Shown here: in pieces, positions 40,806 through 49,130 of the stretch | How the letters are laid out: every line of letters starts with the position of its first letter | Numbering within the stretch: the first letter of the stretch is position 1 | NCBI RefSeq assembly: GCF_020073745.1 | Contig: NZ_JAIRAU010000053.1 | Span: forward strand, 1-49,795 | Direction of reading: 5' to 3' | Source of the DNA: Nannocystis pusilla | GTDB lineage: Bacteria; Myxococcota_A; Polyangia; Nannocystales; Nannocystaceae | DNA: 49,795 bases | Made by a program: the position numbers and the translations under genes | Notes under the pieces: model-generated | Database searches by the model: none | What the model was told of the DNA's origin: nothing | Seen by the model: only the letters and a program-made list of their open reading frames with translations

Positions 40806-40960
40806 CATGTCCCGAAGGACATCTTCACCCATCGCCGCCGAGGCCGCTCGACCCGGCCGCGAGGGTCATGACATATCCCGAAGGACATCTCAATTGATGG
40901 TCCACGGCCGGGGCCGCTCGTCCCCCGCACTGTTATGTCCCGAAGGACATATTAAAAGAA
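40806..40960. repeat. Three tandem copies of a 62-67-bp unit, each with a perfect 14-bp-type hairpin
   Basis: ATGTCC-CGAA-GGACAT occurs at 40806-40821, ATATCC-CGAA-GGACAT at 40873-40888, and ATGTCC-CGAA-GGACAT at 40935-40950. The sequence between them is also related (a GGCCG-rich stretch with CGCTCG). It fills the 257-bp convergent gap between the HNH gene and the Thr-rich lipoprotein. Confidence 0.9.
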
Positions 40961-41053
40961 CGCGGCCGAGGCCGGTCGCCGGCGACGGACGCAGCGACGG
41001 TCGAGGCCGCCGCCGCCAGCGCAGGCGGCGCTGCGAGGCCTCGGCCTGCGCCG

Positions 41054-42244
41054 TCAACCCGGGATCGTCGTCATGCACTCGGTGAGCGGTCCGGCGAGGC
41101 CGCTCCAGCCGTTGTAGCCGCCGTTCAGGTCCAGGTCCGGCCCGACGATCAGCGGCTCGGTGTTGGTGAAGCCGTCGAGGTCGACCTGGCGCAGCTCCGC
41201 GCCCGTGTTGTCGTCGCCGGCGCTGAGGATGTAGAGGCGCGGCTGCAGGTCGTCGAACAGCGGCCCGCCGAGCGCGTGCACCCCCCACGTCCCGTCGGTC
41301 TTGGCCAGCAGCTGCCCGGTGCCGGTCGTGTAGTCGATCTGCCACAGATCGTCGGAGTCCATGGCGAAGCCGAGGCTGTCGCTGACCTCGCCGTCGACGA
41401 TGCCCGGCGACAGGTCGTCGATGTCGCCCACCGACGCGTTCTCCAGGTCGGTGATCACCTCGAACGCCAGGTCGCCCTGCAGGTACGCGCCGGTGAAGCG
41501 GAGCAGCCGGTTGCCGTCGGAGCTCCCCACGTCCTCGCCGGTGTCCATCAGGTACACGCGGCCGTCGCAGTCGGTGTAGAGCGCCTCGATGCGCAGCGGC
41601 GGCCCGTCGCCGTCGTTCGGCACCATGCCGAGGAAGGTCGCCTGCGCCGGCGTGTCCTCGGTCGTCGGCGGAGCGGGGATGTGATAGATCTGGGTCCCCT
41701 CGGCCGACTCGCGCGAGCCGATCAGCGAGCCGTCCTCGAGCATCGTCAGCCCGTTCTGGCCGAACACGAGCGGCGTGTCGGACACCAGATCGTTGCGGAC
41801 GAGCTGGACCACCGCGCCGTCGGCCGGATCGATCTCGATGTACATGAGGTGGTTCTCCACCGCGTACCAGAGGTTCGGCGTGTCCCACAGCGGGTTGCCG
41901 CCGGTCGTGTCCGTCGTCGTCGTGTCCGTCGTCGTCGTCGTCGTCGCGTCGGTCGTGCTCGTCGTCGTCGTCGTCGTCGTCGCGTCGGTGGTCGGCAGCG
42001 CCTCGGTGGTCGGGCCCGTCGTCGTCGTCGTGCTGGCGTCGCCGGTGCCGAGCGTGGTCTCGGTCGGCTCGCCCGTCTCGCTGTCGCCGGTGCTGCTCGT
42101 CGTGCCCGCCGTGAGCGTCGGCGCCGTCGAGGCGTCGGACACCGCGGCCGTGTCGGTGGATTCCGAGCCGCCGGAGCCGCAGGCGAGCAGCGAGAGCGGA
42201 GCAGCGAGGACAGACAGGAGCGCGACGCGGACCGGGTAATTCAT
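41054..42244 (-). CDS. Thr-rich-linker lipoprotein with beta-propeller-like domain
   Basis: 396 residues from ATG 42244, with GGGAGA about 6 bp upstream. The signal peptide ends in lipobox LLAC. A low-complexity linker (about 30-115) is dominated by Thr and Asp, encoded by GTC/GAC triplet repeats on the plus strand (41900-42010). The C-terminal domain has repeated strand motifs such as NLWYAVENHLMYIEID, RLLRFTG, DLWQIDYTTG and RLYILSAGDD, suggesting a six- or seven-bladed propeller. Four cysteines are present overall. It is probably an outer-surface protein. Function is unknown. Confidence 0.75.
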   Translation of the reverse strand: MNYPVRVALLSVLAAPLSLLACGSGGSESTDTAAVSDASTAPTLTAGTTSSTGDSETGEPTETTLGTGDASTTTTTGPTTEALPTTDATTTTTTTSTTDATTTTTTDTTTTDTTGGNPLWDTPNLWYAVENHLMYIEIDPADGAVVQLVRNDLVSDTPLVFGQNGLTMLEDGSLIGSRESAEGTQIYHIPAPPTTEDTPAQATFLGMVPNDGDGPPLRIEALYTDCDGRVYLMDTGEDVGSSDGNRLLRFTGAYLQGDLAFEVITDLENASVGDIDDLSPGIVDGEVSDSLGFAMDSDDLWQIDYTTGTGQLLAKTDGTWGVHALGGPLFDDLQPRLYILSAGDDNTGAELRQVDLDGFTNTEPLIVGPDLDLNGGYNGWSGLAGPLTECMTTIPG

Positions 42245-42585
42245 GGCGGTCTCCCAGTGTCGCGGCGCCGCCCGGGCTTGTCCAGGCAGGCGCATGTCGG
42301 CCGCGCGCGCAGGTGCCCGCACCGCGGCCGGCGACCGCGGGCCCGCGCGCGCTCCGGCGCTCGCCGAGTTCGCGCGCTCGAGCGCTCGACCGACCTGCCG
42401 GCGAGCTGTCTTCACGCACATGCTCCTCACGCCAGGTCGTAAAGACCAGCCGGCAATCTGCGGCCGAACGCCGCGAGAAATTCCCCCTGCGGCCTCGTAA
42501 GGGGTTCGACCCGGGCGCGCGCGATCTCGCTCGGCAGACGGCCGTAAAAGCGCGCCTCCGACGTGCGCTGGCTCATTTTTGACAT

Positions 42586-42600
42586 TGAAAGTCATATTCA
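42586..42600 (+). promoter_or_regulatory. Fur-box-like site upstream of the methyltransferase
   Basis: TGAAAGTCATATTCA is a near-palindrome that matches the 7-1-7 Fur consensus TGATAATNATTATCA at about 10 of 14 positions. It lies 15 bp before the ATG at 42616 in an AT-rich patch. The remaining 42245-42570 has no gene. Confidence 0.6.
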
Positions 42601-42615
42601 CTATGAACGGCGCTC

Positions 42616-43461
42616 ATGACGAACAAACAACAGGTAGCCCTCGGCGACGTCAGCGAGACGCTCATGATCCCGCTGTGGTGTCGGGCGATCGAGACCGGAC
42701 GGCGGCGGCCGATCCTCCGCGACCCGCGGGCGCAGGAGATCGTCGCCCAGCTCGACTACGACTTCGAGCGGCGCTTCGCGTCCCAGCGCGACCTGGCCTT
42801 TCGAGCATGTTTGCGCACCGTCATGATCGACCGGTGGGTCCAGGAGTTCCTGCGGATGCACCCCGGGGGCACGGTCGTCGAGATCGGGACCGGGCTCAAC
42901 ACCCGCTTCGAGCGGGTCGACAACGGCGCGCTGCGGTGGTTCGACGTCGACCTGCCCGACTCGCTGGCGCTGCGGCGGCGCTTCTTCGCCGACACCGCGC
43001 GGCGGCGCATGGTCGTCGGCGCGTTCGGCGACGACGACTGGCTGGCCCAGCTCGGCCCGGCCGGCGACGGCCCGTTCCTGTTCATCGCCGAGGCCGTGCT
43101 CGTCTACCTGACCGAAGAGACAGTGCGGCGCGGCCTCAACGCGATCGCGGCCGCCTACCCCGGCAGTCAGTTCGTGCTCGACACCGTGACCCGGCGGGCG
43201 ATCGCCAGCCAGGCGCGGCCGATGATGCAGACCTACCGCGCCCCGTTCGTGTGGGGCTGCGACGACCCGCGCACGATCGAGGCCTGGGGCCGCCACCGCT
43301 GCCTCGACTCGCTCACCATGCTCGACCTCCCGGCCGAGCTGCGCAGCCGCGTGCCGCTCAAGCACCGCCTCGCCTTCTCCTACCTGCGCGCGCGCAAGCC
43401 CGAGGTCCTGCGCTCGCACGCGCTGCACCGCTTCGAGCTGCGCCCGCCGTTGTCCGCCTGA
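42616..43461 (+). CDS. LCM-family SAM-dependent carboxyl O-methyltransferase
   Basis: 281 residues from ATG 42616. It belongs to the leucine-carboxyl-methyltransferase (PPM1/TCMP) family: SETLMIPLWCRAIE near the N-terminus, SAM motif VVEIGTGLNTRFER at about 92-105, WFDVDLPD, and FIAEAVLVYLTEE. In natural-product clusters such enzymes methylate free carboxylates. The Fur-like site in front and the siderophore genes behind suggest it forms the methyl esters of a hydroxamate siderophore. That link is inference. It is followed by an inverted repeat (43475-43518). Confidence 0.85.
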   Translation: MTNKQQVALGDVSETLMIPLWCRAIETGRRRPILRDPRAQEIVAQLDYDFERRFASQRDLAFRACLRTVMIDRWVQEFLRMHPGGTVVEIGTGLNTRFERVDNGALRWFDVDLPDSLALRRRFFADTARRRMVVGAFGDDDWLAQLGPAGDGPFLFIAEAVLVYLTEETVRRGLNAIAAAYPGSQFVLDTVTRRAIASQARPMMQTYRAPFVWGCDDPRTIEAWGRHRCLDSLTMLDLPAELRSRVPLKHRLAFSYLRARKPEVLRSHALHRFELRPPLSA

Positions 43462-43474
43462 GCCGCGAGCCCCT

Positions 43475-43518
43475 CGCGTGAGGCGATCCCGCGAGACACG
43501 GCTCGCGTGCCTCACGCG
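43475..43518 (+). terminator. Inverted repeat after the methyltransferase
   Basis: CGCGTGAGGC (43475-43484) pairs with GCCTCACGCG (43509-43518). The loop contains a further CGCGAG/CTCGCG stem. There is no U-tract, so it is terminator-like only by position, 14 bp after the stop. Confidence 0.5.
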
Positions 43519-43697
43519 CTCGGAGTGGACCACGCGCATCGACCGCGTCGCGACATCGACGCAGACCTCGATCGAGGCTGCCAGCGACATGCCTCTTCAT
43601 TCATGCCGCTCGCCGACGCGACCATCACGAACTCCTGCCGGCGCGGTGTGACGCCGCGGCGACGGGCGCGACGGAGTTCGCGCTCGCGGTGCGATTC

Positions 43698-43712
43698 TGA
43701 AAATCAAAATCC
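43698..43712 (+). promoter_or_regulatory. Fur-box-like site 1 of the siderophore operon
   Basis: TGAAAATCAAAATCC matches the Fur 7-1-7 consensus at about 10 of 14 positions. It sits in the AT-rich region 43690-43800 before the Cys-rich lipoprotein gene. Confidence 0.5.
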
Positions 43713-43770
43713 TACTACTGTGGCGCAAACACCCTGAGAATTCTCTCTCCAACGCAGTTCCGATTAATTT

Positions 43771-43785
43771 TGAAAGTCATTTTCC
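43771..43785 (+). promoter_or_regulatory. Fur-box-like site 2 of the siderophore operon
   Basis: TGAAAGTCATTTTCC has the same left half (TGAAAGTCAT) as the site before the methyltransferase. It lies 22 bp upstream of the ATG at 43807. The shared half-site suggests co-regulation of both units. Between 43519 and 43690 nothing else is seen. Confidence 0.6.
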
Positions 43786-43806
43786 TTTAACCGTACCTTC
43801 CCTGGC

Positions 43807-44658
43807 ATGCGAACGACGTGGCGATTCTCTCTCGGCGCCCTGCTCTCCGCGGCGTGCGTGCTCGCGTGCGGCACCACGAACGCGCCGGCCGACGACACCG
43901 GCGACGCCGCGACCGCGGGCGACCCGAGCACCGGCGCGAGCACGGGCACGAGCGCCGCGGCGAGCACCGACGCGAGCGACGCCAGCACCGCCGCGCCGAC
44001 CACCGGCGGCACCTCGGACCCGGGCGAGGCCCAGTGTCAGGCCGACCTGCAGGACTGCCCCGACGGCTTCAAGTGCGTCCTGAGGCGCGGCGCCGCCGAC
44101 TGGGAGTTCGTGTGCCTGCCGGTGCAGGGCGACGACCACCCCGGCGAGACGTGCACGCACGACGGCGTGATCACCGGCACCGACAGCTGCGACGAGGACT
44201 CGTGGTGCATCGGCTCGTTCGACACCACCGGCGCGTCGTGGGAGGGCCTGTGCTACCCGCTGTGCGTCGGCGACGTCTGCGACAACGACCAGCGCTGCGT
44301 CGGTATCGGCTCGCTGCCGGTGTGCGCCCCGATCTGCGACCCGCTGCTGGCGATCGGCTGCACCGCCGACGAGGCCTGCATCTTCCGCGAGCCCGAGGGC
44401 TTCGTGTGCTTCCCGCAGGGAGCCGACGGCGCGGCCATCGGCGAGGCGTGCGAGACCGCGATCAGCTGCGCCCCCGGCCTGCACTGCTCGCAGCGGGTCG
44501 TCGGCTGCGCGCCCGACTCGTACTGCTGCACCGACTACTGCGACACCGACAGCCCCGACAACAGCTGCGCCGCCAAGGACATGGGCGCCACCTGCCAGGC
44601 GATCGGCGCCACCGACCTCGAGCAAGCCCACGTCGGCGCCTGCGTGATCGCGGAGTGA
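43807..44658 (+). CDS. Cys-rich lipoprotein at the head of the siderophore operon
   Basis: 283 residues from ATG 43807. The signal peptide ends in lipobox VLAC. A Ser/Thr/Ala linker spans about 22-70. The mature domain (about 75-283) has more than 20 cysteines in EGF- or knottin-like spacing (CQADLQDCPDGFKC, CTHDG, DSWCIG, LCYPLCVGDVCDNDQRC, CCTDYCDTD). The next gene starts 3 bp after its stop, so it is part of the siderophore transcript. It may be an extracellular iron- or siderophore-handling protein, or simply a surface protein under iron control. The function is not known. Confidence 0.8.
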   Translation: MRTTWRFSLGALLSAACVLACGTTNAPADDTGDAATAGDPSTGASTGTSAAASTDASDASTAAPTTGGTSDPGEAQCQADLQDCPDGFKCVLRRGAADWEFVCLPVQGDDHPGETCTHDGVITGTDSCDEDSWCIGSFDTTGASWEGLCYPLCVGDVCDNDQRCVGIGSLPVCAPICDPLLAIGCTADEACIFREPEGFVCFPQGADGAAIGEACETAISCAPGLHCSQRVVGCAPDSYCCTDYCDTDSPDNSCAAKDMGATCQAIGATDLEQAHVGACVIAE

Positions 44659-44661
44659 GCC

Positions 44662-47361
44662 ATGACCACTCGCGCAGCAGACCATACGCCGCTCGGCGCC
44701 CGCGACGTCGCCGCCTTCGAGCCGGCCAGCCGGGCCCTGCTCAGCGCCCTGCTGCGCGAGCTCGACGGCTGGACTGTGACCCGCGCCCCCGGCCGCGAGT
44801 GCTTGACGCTGGCCATGCCGGCCCAGGGCGGCGCCGTCGAGGTGCCGCTCGCCCGACCCGCAGGCGTCGGTCGCGTCGCCGCCGGCCAGGCCCGCTGGCG
44901 CGACGCCGACGGCCGCGTGGAGCCCCTCCCGACCGCGACGCTGATCTCCCGCCTGGTCGAAGAGCCAGCCGTCGCCGCCGCGCTCGGCCTGTCTTCGGGG
45001 CCAGGTCTCGATCGCTTCGTCGCCCGCGTGCGCGCCAGCGCGGCCAACCTCGAGTCGACCCTCGCCGCCCGCGCCGGCGACCTCGACGAACTCTTCACCG
45101 GCCGGCTCGGCTTCATCGCCGCCGAGCAGGGCCTGCTCCTCGGCCACTCGGTGCACCCGGCCCCGCGCCTGCGCGAGGGCCTCGAGACCGGCGACGACGC
45201 CCTCGTGCCCGAGCTCCGCGGCCGCACCCCGCTGCACCTGTGGGCCGTCGCGCGCGAGCGCCTGCTGCACGGCGGCGAGGCCTCGCTGCTCGACCGGCTG
45301 ATCGCCAGCGACCCCGCGTGGGCCGAGCAAGCCGCCGCGCTCGGCCCCGAGTTCGCGCTCCTCCCCTTGCACCCGCTGCAGCACCGCGCCCTGCTGGCCG
45401 AGCCGTCGCTCCCCGACGCCCTCCACCGCGGCAGCCTGCGCCCGCTCGGCCCGTGCGGCCGCGCCTGGTCGGTGACCTCGTCGCTGCGCACCCTCCACGC
45501 CGAGGGCGCGCCGTTCATGCTCAAGCTGTCGCTGCCGGTCCGCCTGACCAACTCGCGGCGCACCCTCTCGCTGGCCGAGCTCGAGCGCGGCCTCTTGCTC
45601 GGCCGCGTCCTCGGCGACGCCGCCGTCCCGCTGCCGCGCCACCCCGACTTTCACATCCTGCGCGAGCCGGCCTACTTCGGCCTGCGCGGCGACGCCGGTC
45701 AACCTGGCCCTTCGGTCAGCTTCATCGCCCTCCGCGACAACCCCTTCGGCGCCGACGCCCCCGCCGAGATGCTGGCCACCCTGCTGCAGGACGACCCCCG
45801 CAGCGGCCGCAGCCGCCTCGCCCTGCGCCTCGAGCGAGCCGCCCACGACCGCGGCCTCCGCCCGATCGCCCTCGCCGAGCAGTGGTTCTCGCGATTTTTA
45901 ATAAAGGTGTTCGCGCCGATCGTCGCGGCGCAGGCCGAGCTCGGCCTGCTGCTCAGCGCGCACCAGCAGAACCTCGTCGTCGGCCTCGACGACGACGGCC
46001 TCATGCCCGCGCGCGCGTGGTTCCGCGACGCCCAGGGCACCGCCTACACCGAGCTCGCCCTGCGTCGCCACGGCGAGCGCGTCCCCGGCCTCGAGCGGGC
46101 GGTGTTCCGCTCGCCGATGGCCGAGCGCGTGTGGGCCTACTCGGTCGTCATCAACGGCGTCTTCAACACGATCGCCTCGCTGGCGATGATCCCCGGCCTC
46201 GACCAGGGCCTGCTGCTCGAGCACCTGCGCGCCTGCCTGCTCGACCTGCGCGCGCAGGGGCCCGCCGACCCGCGCGGGATCGACTACCTGCTGCAGTCGC
46301 CGACGCTGTGGACCAAGGCCAACGCGCGCTGCTTCGCCAGCGGCGTCGACGAGGTCTCGCTCGCCGATCCGCTGACGATCTACCGCCCGATGGCGAACCC
46401 GCTGCACCGCCCGCCCGTCGACCTGCCCGCCCCGACCTCCGGGCGCGCCGCGACCTTCGCCGTCGAGTCCCACGTCGCGCTCGAGCCCCTCGACCATTCT
46501 CGATTCTCCGGCCACGTCGAAGGCGCCCCCTTCACCCTCACCCTCGCCGACGAGCGCGCCACGATCGCCTGGCACGACGGCGACGGCCCACGCGACCTGC
46601 TGAGCGACCGCCTGTTCACCGGCCGCCCCGGCCTGCGTCACCTCGTGCATGTCCACAAGGACAGGCGAGAGGTCACCGCCCGCGAGGCGTTCTACCAGCG
46701 CCCGCTGTGGCACCACCGCGGCGAGGCCCAGCCGTCGGCGACCGAGCGCACGCATACCGGCGCGATCGATCACCCGCGCCGCCACGACGACGGCGCCTCG
46801 CTGCTGTACCGCCGCCACTGCGCGGCGATCGACCGCACCTTCAGCCTGCACCGCTTCGACCCCGCGCGCGACCTCGACATCTTCTGCGCGTGGATGAACG
46901 ACCCCGTCGTCGCTCAATTCTGGGAGCAGGCGTGGCCGCGCGCGCAGCTGGTCGACTACATCGACCAGCGCCTCGCCGACCCGCACACGATCCCCGCGAT
47001 CGGCTGCTTCGACGGGCGCCCGTTCGCCTACTACGAGATCTACTGGGCCCGCGAGGATCGACTCGGCCCGCACTACGCCGCCGACGACTTCGACCGCGGC
47101 TTCCACATGGCGATCGGCGACCCCGAGGTGCGTCACCGCGGCTGGGGCCGGCAGTGGTTCCTGTCGATGGCGCACTTCCTGTTCCTCGACGACCCGCGCA
47201 CGCAGCGGCTGGTCGGCGAGCCGCGCGTCGACCAGGCCCGCGTGCGCAACTGGGCCAACAGCACCCCGTGGGAGGAGTGGGGCGAGGTCCGCTTCCCGCA
47301 CAAGACCGCCGTCCTGATGGTGCTCACCCGCGAGCGCTTCTTCGCCACCTTCGAGGGCTGA
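44662..47361 (+). CDS. NIS siderophore synthetase fused to an N-acyltransferase (IucA/IucC + IucB-like)
   Basis: 899 residues from ATG 44662. Residues about 50-590 are an IucA/IucC-type synthetase: GHSVHPAPRLREGL, FALLPLHPLQ, FMLKLSLPVRLTNSRRTL, RFLIKVFAP and AHQQNLVVGL. It would condense citrate with an amine or hydroxylamine using ATP. Residues about 705-899 are a GNAT domain of the AlcB/IucB type (WMNDPVVAQFWEQ, AYYEIYWA, GFHMAIGDP then HRGWGRQW), which acylates N6-hydroxylysine. In aerobactin synthesis these are separate proteins IucA and IucB. Which acyl-CoA is used cannot be read. Repeat-like units at 44989, 45704 and 46649 fall in coding sequence. The next gene starts after 2 bp. Confidence 0.9.
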   Translation: MTTRAADHTPLGARDVAAFEPASRALLSALLRELDGWTVTRAPGRECLTLAMPAQGGAVEVPLARPAGVGRVAAGQARWRDADGRVEPLPTATLISRLVEEPAVAAALGLSSGPGLDRFVARVRASAANLESTLAARAGDLDELFTGRLGFIAAEQGLLLGHSVHPAPRLREGLETGDDALVPELRGRTPLHLWAVARERLLHGGEASLLDRLIASDPAWAEQAAALGPEFALLPLHPLQHRALLAEPSLPDALHRGSLRPLGPCGRAWSVTSSLRTLHAEGAPFMLKLSLPVRLTNSRRTLSLAELERGLLLGRVLGDAAVPLPRHPDFHILREPAYFGLRGDAGQPGPSVSFIALRDNPFGADAPAEMLATLLQDDPRSGRSRLALRLERAAHDRGLRPIALAEQWFSRFLIKVFAPIVAAQAELGLLLSAHQQNLVVGLDDDGLMPARAWFRDAQGTAYTELALRRHGERVPGLERAVFRSPMAERVWAYSVVINGVFNTIASLAMIPGLDQGLLLEHLRACLLDLRAQGPADPRGIDYLLQSPTLWTKANARCFASGVDEVSLADPLTIYRPMANPLHRPPVDLPAPTSGRAATFAVESHVALEPLDHSRFSGHVEGAPFTLTLADERATIAWHDGDGPRDLLSDRLFTGRPGLRHLVHVHKDRREVTAREAFYQRPLWHHRGEAQPSATERTHTGAIDHPRRHDDGASLLYRRHCAAIDRTFSLHRFDPARDLDIFCAWMNDPVVAQFWEQAWPRAQLVDYIDQRLADPHTIPAIGCFDGRPFAYYEIYWAREDRLGPHYAADDFDRGFHMAIGDPEVRHRGWGRQWFLSMAHFLFLDDPRTQRLVGEPRVDQARVRNWANSTPWEEWGEVRFPHKTAVLMVLTRERFFATFEG

Positions 47362-47363
47362 CC

Positions 47364-49130
47364 GTGCACGCAGGCGAGACACCCGAGTGGCGCGACCACG
47401 CCCGACTGGCCGGCCGGCGCCGCCTGGCCCAGGCGCTCGGCGAACTCGCGTTCGAGTGCCTGCTGCACCCGCGCCCGCTCGGCGACGGCCGCTACGCCCT
47501 CGACCTGGCCGATCGGACATCTTATCGATTCTCCGCCCGGCCGAGCGCGTGGGGCGGGCTGCACGTCGAGCCCGAGGGCATCGAGCGGCGCGTCGGCGAC
47601 GGGCCGGCCGAGCCGGCCGACTCGCCGGTGCAGCTGATCCTCGACGCGCGCGCCGAGCTCGGCGTCGCGCCCGAGGTGCTGGCCGAGTTCATCGAGGAGC
47701 TGCACAACAGCGTCCTCGCCGAGGCCGGCCAGTGCGCGCGCCTGACGAACCTCCCCGCCTCGCAGCTCGCCGCGCTCTCGGGCGCCGCGCTCGAGCAGCA
47801 CCTCGACGGTCACCCCAAGCTGCTCGCCCACCGCGGCCGCGTCGGCTGGGGCACCGACGACCTCGCCCGCTTCGCCCCCGAGGCGGCCGCCCGCGTGCAG
47901 CTGCACTGGCTGGTCGTCGCCCCCGAGCTGGCGCGCTGCAGCGGCCAGGCCGGACCCGGCCGCCGGCAGCTCGTCGACGAGAGCTGCGACGCCGACGCCC
48001 GCGCGCGCCTGCACGAGCAGCTGCACGCGCGCGCCCCCGGCCTCGCCGGCGACGGCGTGCTCGTGCCGGTGCACCCGTGGCAGTGGCAGCGCCACCTCGC
48101 CGCGCAGTACGTCGAGCACCTCGCCCGCGGCGCGATCGTCTCGCTCGGCCAGTTCGGCGACCGCTACGCCCCGCGCCTGTCGATCCGCACCCTCGCCGAC
48201 ACGAGCCGGCCGGAGCGCGCCGACGTCAAGCTCGCGCTGACGATCCTCAACACCTCGTGCTGGCGCGGCCTGCCCGGCGAGCACGTCGAGCACGGCGTCG
48301 ACATCGGCGCCGCGCTGGGCCGCCGCGTCGCCGCCGATCCGCTGCTGCACGGCGTGCACGTGCTCGGCGACCTCGGCGGCGTGCACGTCCCGCAGCCCGC
48401 GTTCGAGTCGCTCGGCGCCGCGCCGTACCGCCTGCGCGAGCAGCTGGGTGCCCTGTGGCGCGAGAGCGGCCCGGCGCGGATCGGCCCCGACGCGCAGGAG
48501 GTCCCGGCCGCCGCGCTGCAGCAGACCGACCTCGCCGGCGAGCCGCTGCTGCGCACGTGGGTCGAGCAGAGCGGCGTCACGGTCGCGGCCTGGCTGACCG
48601 CGCTGTTCGAGCGCACCGCCGTGCCGCTCTACCACCTGCTGTGCCGCCACGGCATCGGCGTGATCGCCCACGGGCAGAACCTCGGCCTCGTGCTGCGCCG
48701 CGGCCTGCCGGCGGCGATCCTCCTGCGCGACGTCCACGGCGACGTCCGCCGCGTCGACGACGACCGCTTCGATCACGAGCCCGCGCTGGCCCGCCTCAAG
48801 GCCCTGCCGGCCGGGCAGATCGTGCACGACCTCTACACCGGCTACTTCGTCAGCGTGCTGCGCTTCGTCGCGCCGCTGGTCGAGCGCGGCTTCGGCCTGC
48901 GCGAGCGCGAGTTCCTGCGCCTGCTCGGCCGGGCGCTGCGCGACTACTGCGAGTCACGACCCAGCGAGGCGACGGCGCGCTTCGACCTGTTCCGCCCCGA
49001 GATGGAGCGGATCTGCCTCAACCGCGCCCGCCTGCGGATCGGCCACGGCGGCGGCGCCTCGCGCCCGCTGCCCGCGCTCGGTCCGCCGCTGCGAAACCCG
49101 TTGGTATGGGAGGTGGACGATGAACGATGA
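47364..49130 (+). CDS. NIS siderophore synthetase (IucC-like)
   Basis: 588 residues from GTG 47364, 2 bp after the upstream stop. It is a second IucA/IucC-family synthetase. It has GHPKLLAHRGRVGWG as a variant of the GHPxHPxxK segment, VLVPVHPWQWQRHLA, SIRTLADTSRPERADVKLALTILNTSCWRGL, GIGVIAHGQNLGLVL and a C-terminal FerR-like FGLREREFL. It should attach the second acyl-hydroxylysine to the mono-substituted citrate made by the first synthetase. Its end overlaps the start of the hydroxylase gene by 11 bp. Confidence 0.9.
   Translation: MHAGETPEWRDHARLAGRRRLAQALGELAFECLLHPRPLGDGRYALDLADRTSYRFSARPSAWGGLHVEPEGIERRVGDGPAEPADSPVQLILDARAELGVAPEVLAEFIEELHNSVLAEAGQCARLTNLPASQLAALSGAALEQHLDGHPKLLAHRGRVGWGTDDLARFAPEAAARVQLHWLVVAPELARCSGQAGPGRRQLVDESCDADARARLHEQLHARAPGLAGDGVLVPVHPWQWQRHLAAQYVEHLARGAIVSLGQFGDRYAPRLSIRTLADTSRPERADVKLALTILNTSCWRGLPGEHVEHGVDIGAALGRRVAADPLLHGVHVLGDLGGVHVPQPAFESLGAAPYRLREQLGALWRESGPARIGPDAQEVPAAALQQTDLAGEPLLRTWVEQSGVTVAAWLTALFERTAVPLYHLLCRHGIGVIAHGQNLGLVLRRGLPAAILLRDVHGDVRRVDDDRFDHEPALARLKALPAGQIVHDLYTGYFVSVLRFVAPLVERGFGLREREFLRLLGRALRDYCESRPSEATARFDLFRPEMERICLNRARLRIGHGGGASRPLPALGPPLRNPLVWEVDDER

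Noticed and set aside
8271..41053. CRISPR array
   Set aside because: The repeats are regular, but the period is only 14 bp with 4-bp variable parts, far too short for CRISPR repeats and spacers, and no cas gene is present.
4398..49130. Very long open frames on both strands, such as 43818-49130, 35335-39957 and 3688-6306
   Set aside because: In this GC-rich DNA stops are rare in all frames. Apart from their ends, which coincide with real genes, these frames read as Arg/Ala/Gly-rich shadows with no family motifs.
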